DNA of 33,297 nt from an uncultured Lachnospiraceae bacterium (GTDB lineage: Bacteria > Bacillota > Clostridia > Lachnospirales > Lachnospiraceae), in NCBI GenBank assembly GCA_947624815.1, contig CANQME010000027.1, positions 1 to 33,297 on the forward strand, given 5' to 3'. Of this stretch, positions 14,514 to 20,027 are shown one piece after another. The notes under the pieces are model-generated. The model did no database searches. It was not told the origin of the DNA and saw only the letters and a list, made by a program, of their open reading frames with translations. How positions within the stretch are numbered: the stretch's first letter is position 1; each line of letters begins with the position of its first letter. Position numbers and translations under genes: made by a program.

Positions 14514-15965
14514 ATGAAAGGGATTAGGAACCGTTCTGTCAAATGGAAGATCACGCTGTGGCTGACGGTCCTGATGGCGCTGCTGTCAGGTCTTCTTCTG
14601 GTGTTCATGCTGACGATCAGCCGTTCCGTGACCACACGGACGTCCATGAACCAGCTGAGCCGGACCGTGCGGGACAATGCCTCCCGGATCTCCTATTCGG
14701 ACGGCAAATTGCAGTTCGGCGACGGCTTCCAGTTCTCCCGAAGCGGCGTTTCCACGCTGGTCTACAGCCGAAACGGCGCGCTGATGGCCGGGCAGCTTCC
14801 GGTGTCGTTCTCTACGGAAGAGTCCTTTGAGAACGGCAGTCTGCGGACCGTATCCGCGGGAGAGACCCGGTATCTGATGCTGGATCTGTGGATCCCGTCG
14901 GGCTGGGAGGACGGCGTATGGCTGCGGGGGCTTCTGGAGCTGCCGGAGGACCGCTACGCCACGAACAACATCCTGCGGATCGCGGCGGTGGCGCTGCCGC
15001 TGTTCATCCTGTTGGCTGCCGCGGGCGGGTATCTGATCGTGAGGCGGTCGTTTCGGCCGCTGGACCGGATCAGCGACACCGCGTCGGCCATCAGCGAGGC
15101 GAAGGATCTGTCGCGGCGGATCGGCCTGCCGCCGGGGAAGGACGAGTTCTCGCGGCTGGCGGAGACATTTGACAGCCTGTTCGAACGGCTGGAACGGTCC
15201 TTCGAGGCGGAGAGCCAGTTTACCGCCGACGCCTCCCACGAGCTTCGCACGCCGGTATCCATCATAAAGGGCGCCTGCGAGTACGGCATAAAATACGATG
15301 AGACGGCGGAGGAGCGGACGGAGACGCTGGAGATGATCCACCGGCAGGCGGTGAAGATGTCGGAGCTGATCAGCCGGCTTCTCAGCATGACGCGGCTGGA
15401 GCAGGGGACGGAGCTGCCGGAGATGGCAGAGGTGGATCTGGCGGCGCTGGCGGAGGAAACGGTGGAGGAGCTGGCGGCGGAATACGGGCAGGAGCGGCTT
15501 CGATATGCTGCAAAAGAACCTGCGGAGACGCCGGAGCCTGCGGAAATAACCGGAAGTGCGGAGACGCCGGCCTGTACAGAAGAGCCGGTCCGCGGAGACG
15601 CGGTGCTGCTGAAGCGTCTTCTGCGCAATCTGATCGACAACGGTTTCAAGTACGGCAGGCCGGACGGCCATGTGTGGGTGTCCGTGTCGGATGCGGACGG
15701 CGAGGCGCTTCTTACGGTGCGCGACGACGGCATCGGGATCCCCCAGGAGCATCAGGAGAAGGTCTGGCAGCGGTTCTATCAGGTGGATCCCTCCCGCGGT
15801 GAGTCGGGCGGCGCGGGGCTGGGGCTTGCGATGGTCAGTCAGATCGCTCGGCTCCACGGCGGCTATATGACGCTTGAGAGCGTCCCGGAGAGAGGAAGCG
15901 TCTTCACGCTGCATCTGCCGAAGCGGCCGGACGAATATCCGCCGACCGAAAAATTAAAAAAATAA
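14514..15965 (+). CDS. Two-component sensor histidine kinase
   Basis: A membrane sensor kinase of 483 residues paired with the preceding regulator. First membrane segment is about 11-31, an extracytoplasmic sensing region runs about 32-157, and the second segment is about 158-178. HAMP follows (about 179-232), then the HisKA domain with phospho-acceptor His242 in FTADASHELRTPVSI. The ATPase domain has the N box LLRNLIDNGFKYG, G1 DDGIGI and G2 GAGLGLAMV. Residues about 330-360, between the two kinase subdomains, are an unusual Pro/Glu/Ala/Thr-rich insert (AETPEPAE and SAETPA), encoded by a short DNA repeat. The domain order resembles CssS/CutS-type kinases, but the signal is unknown. Confidence 0.94.
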   Translation: MKGIRNRSVKWKITLWLTVLMALLSGLLLVFMLTISRSVTTRTSMNQLSRTVRDNASRISYSDGKLQFGDGFQFSRSGVSTLVYSRNGALMAGQLPVSFSTEESFENGSLRTVSAGETRYLMLDLWIPSGWEDGVWLRGLLELPEDRYATNNILRIAAVALPLFILLAAAGGYLIVRRSFRPLDRISDTASAISEAKDLSRRIGLPPGKDEFSRLAETFDSLFERLERSFEAESQFTADASHELRTPVSIIKGACEYGIKYDETAEERTETLEMIHRQAVKMSELISRLLSMTRLEQGTELPEMAEVDLAALAEETVEELAAEYGQERLRYAAKEPAETPEPAEITGSAETPACTEEPVRGDAVLLKRLLRNLIDNGFKYGRPDGHVWVSVSDADGEALLTVRDDGIGIPQEHQEKVWQRFYQVDPSRGESGGAGLGLAMVSQIARLHGGYMTLESVPERGSVFTLHLPKRPDEYPPTEKLKK

Positions 15966-15972
15966 TCCCCCG

Positions 15973-16005
15973 TTTCATGTAGATTTCATAATTCGTGGTT
16001 ACAAT
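15973..16005 (+). promoter_or_regulatory. Direct-repeat activator box and -10 of the PepSY lipoprotein gene
   Basis: TTTCAT (15973-15978), a 5-bp spacer, and TTTCAT (15984-15989) form an 11-bp-period direct repeat. Ten bases later lies a -10-like TACAAT (16000-16005), and no -35 hexamer is evident. This geometry, a hexamer repeat replacing the -35, is the classical binding layout of OmpR/PhoP-type regulators, and the regulator-kinase pair lies immediately upstream. Binding by that regulator is inference. Confidence 0.55.
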
Positions 16006-16038
16006 GAGATCAGAAAACAGGAAAAGGGGGATTTTTAT

Positions 16039-17436
16039 ATGAGGAACCGCAGAATGAGAAACGGGATGCTTGGTGCGATGGCTATGGCTGCGCTGCTGTT
16101 GGGCGGCTGCGCACAGGGAAAGATGGCGTATATCGGGGCGGACGCGGCGAAGAAGCAGATCCTGGCGGAGGTCGGACTTGATGAGAGCCAGGTGAAGATC
16201 AACAGTGTCGATATGGCGACGCGGAACGGGATGGATTATTACCGGGTGGAGTTCTCCGATGAGAACGGGAACGTCTACCGGTATGATATCGAAGCGCTTA
16301 CCGGCAAGGTGATCGAGAGCGCTGCCGTGGAAGACACGGCAGGCGAGACCGCGGCGCAGGCGAACGCGGCCGGAAGCAGAGCGGGCGAGACCGCGGCGCA
16401 GGCGAACGCGGGGGCGGCCGCTTCCGCAGGCGCACAGACGGCGAGCAGTCAGACGGTTGGAAGCGGAACTGCCGGCAGTGGAACGGGGATCACCGCAGAG
16501 AAAGCGAAGGAGAAGGCGCTGGTGCATGCAGGTCTGACCGCGGATCAGGTCACATTTACGAAGGCGAAGGCGGATCGGGACGACGGACGCAGCCTTTACG
16601 AGATCGACTTCTATGGAAACGACGGAACCGAATACGAGTATGATATCGATGCGACAAGCGGCGAAGTGATCAAGTACGATGTTGAAACTCCGAAGCTTCA
16701 GGTCGCCGGGCAGCAGGCGGGAGGCGGAGCGGCCGCTTCCGCAGGCGCCCAGACGGCGGGCAGTCAGACGGTTGGAAGCGGAACTGCCGGAAACGGAACG
16801 GGAATCACTGTAGAGGAAGCGAAAGAAAAGGCACTGGCGCATGCAGGTCTGACCGCGGCCCAGGTCACATTTACGAAGGCGAAGGCGGATCGGGACGACG
16901 GACGCAGCCTTTACGAGATTGACTTTTATGGAAACGACGGAACCGAATACGAGTATGAGATCGACGCGATAAGCGGCGACGTGATTAAGTATGACATGGA
17001 GACGCCGAGACTTCAGACGGCTGGACAGCAGGCGGGCACGGACGCCAACCTCCAGGCAGCCGGGCAGCAGGTGGGCGCGGGCGCCACCCCGAGCCTCCAG
17101 GCGGCCGGACAGCAGACGGGCGGACAGCAGACAGCCGGGCAGCAGGCGGGCTCCACCACCCCGAACCTTCAGATCAGCGGACAGCCGGACGCCGCCGCGG
17201 AGTCGTATCTGAGTACGGACGAGGCGAAGAGGCTGGCCCTGGCTCAGGTGCCGGGTGCGAGCGCAGGTGATATCGTGGAGTTCGAGACAGACCGGGACGA
17301 CGGCCGGATCGAGTACGAGGGTAAGATCCTCTATGGCGGCATGGAATATGAATTCGAGATCGACGGCTACAGCGGCGCTTTCCGCAAGTGGGAGTGCGAG
17401 TATGACGACGATCACCACGACGGTCATCATGACTGA
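16039..17436 (+). CDS. Lipoprotein with four PepSY domains
   Basis: An exported lipoprotein of 465 residues with signal MRNRRMRNGMLGAMAM and lipobox LGGC (Cys24). Four PepSY-type units are visible at about 32-93, 150-214, 255-319 and 390-452, each an A/E-x-A-K-x-x-A-L helix followed by strands ending in YxYDIDAxSGEVI-like sequence. Units 2 and 3 are nearly identical with a 105-residue period, including the Ala/Gly/Ser/Thr linker before them. Linkers are rich in Gln, Ala and Gly (AGQQAGG, AGETAAQANA). The tail is Asp/His-rich (DDDHHDGHHD). PepSY domains are thought to inhibit peptidases or bind envelope partners. The start follows AAAAGGGGG. It is the last gene of the regulator-kinase group, with a regulatory box in front. 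Confidence 0.9.
   Translation: MRNRRMRNGMLGAMAMAALLLGGCAQGKMAYIGADAAKKQILAEVGLDESQVKINSVDMATRNGMDYYRVEFSDENGNVYRYDIEALTGKVIESAAVEDTAGETAAQANAAGSRAGETAAQANAGAAASAGAQTASSQTVGSGTAGSGTGITAEKAKEKALVHAGLTADQVTFTKAKADRDDGRSLYEIDFYGNDGTEYEYDIDATSGEVIKYDVETPKLQVAGQQAGGGAAASAGAQTAGSQTVGSGTAGNGTGITVEEAKEKALAHAGLTAAQVTFTKAKADRDDGRSLYEIDFYGNDGTEYEYEIDAISGDVIKYDMETPRLQTAGQQAGTDANLQAAGQQVGAGATPSLQAAGQQTGGQQTAGQQAGSTTPNLQISGQPDAAAESYLSTDEAKRLALAQVPGASAGDIVEFETDRDDGRIEYEGKILYGGMEYEFEIDGYSGAFRKWECEYDDDHHDGHHD
16414..17010 (+). repeat. 315-bp in-frame tandem duplication within the PepSY gene
   Basis: The segment encoding about residues 126-220 recurs at about 231-325 with few differences (for example VTFTKAKADRDDGRSLYEID is identical in both). 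The high nucleotide identity points to a recent duplication or gene conversion. Confidence 0.8.
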
Positions 17437-17593
17437 TCGAACGGTCATGGCAGACAGCGGGGACATGGAAGACAGCGGGGACATGGAAGACAGCGGGGAC
17501 ATGGAAGACGGCGGGGACACGGAAGACGGCGGGGACACGGCGGACTGCGGGGATACGGCAGACGGCGGGGATGGCCCCGCCGCCCTGCTGTGA
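17429..17593 (+). CDS. Possible 54-residue acidic repeat peptide overlapping the PepSY gene end
   Basis: The ATG overlaps the final codons of the lipoprotein gene (ATGACTGA). The frame stays open through an 18-bp tandem repeat and ends at a TGA at 17591. The product is a hexapeptide repeat, DSGDME, drifting to DGGDTE and DGGDTA, and is strongly acidic. There is no clear ribosome binding site, so expression would need translational coupling. It may equally be a non-coding repeat tract that happens to stay open. The repeat unit is a multiple of three and lacks stops in this frame. Confidence 0.3.
   Translation: MTDRTVMADSGDMEDSGDMEDSGDMEDGGDTEDGGDTADCGDTADGGDGPAALL
17453..17572 (+). repeat. 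18-bp tandem repeat, six copies plus a partial
   Basis: Units start at 17453, 17471, 17489, 17507, 17525 and 17543, with a partial unit at 17561. The first three are identical (GACAGCGGGGACATGGAA), and later ones drift to GACGGCGGGGACACGG. The last partial unit forms a GGCGGGG/CCCCGCC hairpin without a T run. Confidence 0.9.
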
Positions 17594-17601
17594 AAAAGTC
17601 C

Positions 17602-17630
17602 TTGGCATTTTCCCGGAGATATGGTAAGAT
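17602..17630 (+). promoter_or_regulatory. Promoter of the PIN-like protein gene
   Basis: TTGGCA (17602-17607, 5 of 6) and TAAGAT (17625-17630) are separated by 17 bp, with the -10 ending 35 bp before the chosen start. Confidence 0.65.
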
Positions 17631-17665
17631 AGCCTCACGGCGCCGTATATGGGGAAAGGATGCAT

Positions 17666-18280
17666 ATGGCGAATCGAAAGGTCTATCTGGTTGACACAGA
17701 GAATATAGGAAGCGCGTGGAAGGAACTGCTGCCGAAGAAGGGCAGCAAGGATATGCTGATTCTGTTCTACACCGAGTATTCTCCGGGGATCTCCTATGCG
17801 GACCTGGACTTCATCCGCCAGTATCCGTCCTCGTTTGAGACGGTGGAATGTTTTCCGGGCAAGAACGGGCTGGATTTCCAGCTGGTATCCTATCTGGGAT
17901 ACCTGATCAAATCCGCCCCGAAGACGGACTACATCATTGTCACCAACGATACCGGATATGACGCGGTGGTTAAGTTCTGGACAGGCCGGGACATGTCGGT
18001 GAAGAGACAGACCAAATCAGAGCTGACGCTTCCGGAGAAGACGGAGGAGACGGACGTCTTCGCGGAGGCGAAGGAGATGCTGAAAGGCCTCCTGTCGGAC
18101 GAATATTCCGACGATGCATATGTGGACGGGATCTTTAAGATCATCTGCGATTATGACGCCAAACGGCTTCAGGAGCTGTATCAGGCCCTGCAGAAGGAAT
18201 ACACTCCTGACGGCGGAAGCGCGATCTACCGGATGGTCAAGCCCCAGCTGCGTATGATCTACAAGAAGATACCGAAGTGA
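17666..18280 (+). CDS. PIN-like domain protein
   Basis: A 204-residue cytoplasmic protein. The ATG at 17666 is preferred over the one at 17660 because the GGGAAAGGA site ends directly at 17660 and would leave no spacing. The N-terminal two-thirds looks like a PIN/NYN-type nuclease fold: YLVDTENIG at the first strand with a conserved Asp, FPGKNGLDFQLVSYLGYLI, and TNDTGYDAVVKFW carrying a second acidic site. The C-terminal ~75 residues are helical and unrecognised. Members of such families cut or bind RNA, but activity is not demonstrated by sequence. It has its own promoter and a strong terminator, so it is monocistronic. Confidence 0.75.
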   Translation: MANRKVYLVDTENIGSAWKELLPKKGSKDMLILFYTEYSPGISYADLDFIRQYPSSFETVECFPGKNGLDFQLVSYLGYLIKSAPKTDYIIVTNDTGYDAVVKFWTGRDMSVKRQTKSELTLPEKTEETDVFAEAKEMLKGLLSDEYSDDAYVDGIFKIICDYDAKRLQELYQALQKEYTPDGGSAIYRMVKPQLRMIYKKIPK

Positions 18281-18311
18281 GTTTAACCATATAGGGCGCC
18301 GGAGACAGAAA

Positions 18312-18354
18312 CGCCTGCCGGGGAAGCGGATCGCTTCCCGGCAGGCGCTTTTTT
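18312..18354 (+). terminator. Intrinsic terminator of the PIN-like gene
   Basis: A 16-bp stem with one bulged G, CGCCTGCCGGGGAAGCG (18312-18328) and CGCTTCCCGGCAGGCG (18332-18347), is followed by C and six T residues. Confidence 0.93.
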
Positions 18355-18381
18355 CATGAGATGCGGCTGTGCGGCGGCCCC

Positions 18382-18525
18382 GGCAGGCCAGTATTTCGGC
18401 CGAAACAGGGCAGGCCGGTGCTTCCGGCCAAAGTCGAGCAGGCCAGTGCTTCCGGCCGAAACTGGGCAGGCCGGTGCTTCCGGCCAAGGCCGAACGGGCC
18501 GTTGCTCTTCCGGCCAAAGCCGAAA
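18382..18525. repeat. 27-28-bp tandem repeat, about five copies
   Basis: Units carry GGCAGGCCRGT followed by CTTCCGGCCRAA. They begin at about 18382, 18409, 18437, 18465 and 18494, with the last copy diverged. The tract lies between two convergent genes, after the terminator at 18312-18354. It contains no cas genes or CRISPR-like constant repeats with unique spacers. The remainder of the 18281-18552 gap holds no gene. Confidence 0.8.
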
Positions 18526-18552
18526 CGCCGGTCGGGGCCGGCGGCGCGGCTC

Positions 18553-19632
18553 TCACCCGCGCAGCTCGTCGTATTCCACCGCCGCCAACGTATGCAGAAC
18601 CCTTCGGATCCGCAGATGGGCGGCGTTGGCGCGGGTCGGATGGACCCGGTTGTTTAACAGGACCACGTAGAGGCCGCTGTCCGGCGACACGAAGATATGG
18701 GGCCCCGTAAAGCCGTTGTGGCCGAAGCCGCTCTGGTCGAAGAACTGCCCCGAATAGCTGTAATAGCCGTTGGCCAGGTGGAAGCCCAGACCCCGGTTCT
18801 CGTCCATCCCCGGCGTATAGTTGCGGATGGCTGTATCGAAGATCCGCCGCGGCAGATAGGTCTCGCCGTCCAGCGTTCCGTGGCCGGTCAGCATCCGGGC
18901 GAAGCGGATGCAGTCCTCCAGATCGGAGAATACGCCGGCGTTGCCGGAGACGCCGTTTAAGAACCGGGCGTTCTCGTCATGGACCCGGCCGCAGAGCCAG
19001 TCCCCGGTCCGGTGGTCCCTCTCGGTGAAGGCTGTATTCGCGGGATCGACAGGACGGTCGCCGGGATGGTATCCGGTGTGGGTCATGCCCAGGGGGCCGA
19101 AGACCTCCTCCTGCGCCAGAACATCCAGCGTCTTGCCGCTGATGCGCTCCAGCAGCTTCCCCAGCAGAATGAACCCCATACAGCTGTAGACGACCTGCGT
19201 CCCCGTCTGGTACGCAAGAGGCTGGTGCAGCAGGAAATCCGCCGCGTCGCCGCCCGGCTCCATAAAGTCCTCCAGCATGATATGGGCCGGGAACCCGGAG
19301 GTGTGGGTCAGCAGGTGGAAGATCGAAATGTTCTGTTTGTCCTCCGGCACCATGTCCCCGAAGTGCAGGGGCAGCATGTCCGCCAGATCCAGCTTCCCGG
19401 CGGCGATATAACGCAGGGTGATCATGGTGGTGGACAGGATTTTGGTGACGGAAGCCATATCATATAACGTATGCTCGTCGACGGCAGCGGCGTCCTCCGT
19501 ATAGGAGGTGGTTCCGAAGACCTCCTTGACGTAGAGCCGGTTCCGGTCGCCGATGGCCAGCGCGGCAGAGGGGATCTGCTTCTCCTCCACGGCCTGGCGG
19601 ATCCACTGGATCGATCTCGCAAATGGTTCCAT
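18553..19632 (-). CDS. Serine hydrolase of the beta-lactamase (class C / penicillin-binding protein) family
   Basis: A 359-residue serine hydrolase with no signal peptide, so probably cytoplasmic. The nucleophile motif is SVTK (Ser61-Lys64) within YDMASVTKILSTT. The second motif is YSC (Tyr149-Cys151) in place of the classical YSN or YAN, a variant common in this hydrolase family. The third is HNG (His305-Gly307) in SGFGHNGFTG. A GLGFHLANGYYSYSG segment precedes it. The family includes esterases, D-amino peptidases and DD-peptidases, so the substrate cannot be assigned, and a true antibiotic-degrading role is unlikely. The start follows AAGAAAGG, and a perfect promoter lies upstream. It is divergent from the first peptide importer operon. 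Confidence 0.9.
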   Translation of the reverse strand: MEPFARSIQWIRQAVEEKQIPSAALAIGDRNRLYVKEVFGTTSYTEDAAAVDEHTLYDMASVTKILSTTMITLRYIAAGKLDLADMLPLHFGDMVPEDKQNISIFHLLTHTSGFPAHIMLEDFMEPGGDAADFLLHQPLAYQTGTQVVYSCMGFILLGKLLERISGKTLDVLAQEEVFGPLGMTHTGYHPGDRPVDPANTAFTERDHRTGDWLCGRVHDENARFLNGVSGNAGVFSDLEDCIRFARMLTGHGTLDGETYLPRRIFDTAIRNYTPGMDENRGLGFHLANGYYSYSGQFFDQSGFGHNGFTGPHIFVSPDSGLYVVLLNNRVHPTRANAAHLRIRRVLHTLAAVEYDELRG

Positions 19633-19747
19633 AAGTCTGCCTTTCTTGCCGCCGATGCGGCAGAGCCTTCCGGCGGGGTTCCTGAACAGATCCCGCGCGG
19701 GGGATGATCCGGCGAAAGCTGCCGGATGAGGGTCGGGTTACGGAACC

Positions 19748-19776
19748 ATTATAGCAGACGAAATAAAGGTTGTCAA
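19748..19776 (-). promoter_or_regulatory. Consensus promoter of the serine hydrolase gene
   Basis: On the minus strand, TTGACA (19776-19771) and TATAAT (19753-19748) both match consensus fully with a 17-bp spacer. Confidence 0.88.
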
Positions 19777-19818
19777 TTCTGGCGGAAATCACGAAATAAA
19801 CGTTCACTCCTGATTGCA

Positions 19819-19847
19819 TTGACAAACAGTTGCAATTCTGTTATAAA
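19819..19847 (+). promoter_or_regulatory. Promoter of the first peptide importer operon
   Basis: TTGACA (19819-19824) and TATAAA (19842-19847, 5 of 6) are separated by 17 bp. Transcription from here would start at about 19854, at the beginning of the conserved leader. Confidence 0.85.
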
Positions 19848-19852
19848 TACAA

Positions 19853-19961
19853 GAAGCAGACTGGCGCTTCATTGATGCAGAACTGTAAAGTGAATAGGTG
19901 CTGTATGAGAAAGGCAAACAGACTGAGCACGAGGGGCGTGCCACGAGTTTGCTTCTTTATT
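19853..19961 (+). ncRNA. Structured leader RNA A, related to the leader at 26472-26561
   Basis: This leader shares with the second peptide operon the ordered elements GAAGCRG, ATTRATGCAKAACTRTAAA (here the ATGCA block is at 19875-19889), AAAGGCAAACA, GCACGA, GGGG, GYGTGC-like sequence, GTTTGC and a T-rich TTCTTTATT tail. Predicted hairpin: outer stem GCAAAC (19914-19919) with GTTTGC (19947-19952), inner stem GCACG (19927-19931) with CGTGC (19937-19941), apical loop AGGGG. It begins at the predicted transcription start. I cannot match it to a known riboswitch or attenuator class. The hairpin plus T-rich tail could act as a partial terminator. Confidence 0.5.
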
Positions 19962-20027
19962 ATAATAGGAGGCTGCACGGTCTGCGGATTCTATAGTGGG
20001 AGTATTAGAGAAAGAGAGGAAAAAACT

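Larger units (their letters stand above)
19633..20027. other. Divergent intergenic region between the hydrolase and peptide importer genes
   Basis: This 395-bp gap holds two back-to-back consensus promoters (19748-19776 minus, 19819-19847 plus) and the structured leader 19853-19961 of the peptide importer operon. An SD-like AGGAGG at 19967-19972 after the leader has no good start codon behind it. The plus strand is open in frame with the binding-protein gene from 19830 onward, but the upstream starts have no ribosome binding site. Confidence 0.7.

Noticed and set aside
15904-17538. A 544-codon minus-strand open frame opposite the PepSY gene
   Set aside because: The repeats of the real gene keep the opposite strand open. 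There is no ribosome site, and the translated sequence is a low-complexity mirror of the PepSY repeats.
18382-18525. A CRISPR array
   Set aside because: The units are contiguous and degenerate, with no unique spacers, no constant palindromic repeat and no cas genes nearby.
19914-19952. A guanidine (ykkC-type) or cyclic-di-GMP riboswitch
   Set aside because: The ACGA and GCAAAC fragments recall those classes, but the hairpin order, loop sequences and conserved cores do not match. ACGA is not in hairpin loops, and leader B has only one copy.
19875-20027. A leader peptide, or an N-terminal extension of the first binding protein, read in frame through the leader
   Set aside because: There is no ribosome binding site at the upstream ATGs, the lipoprotein signal begins at 20028 behind a good site, and the related leader B has a frame-breaking indel.
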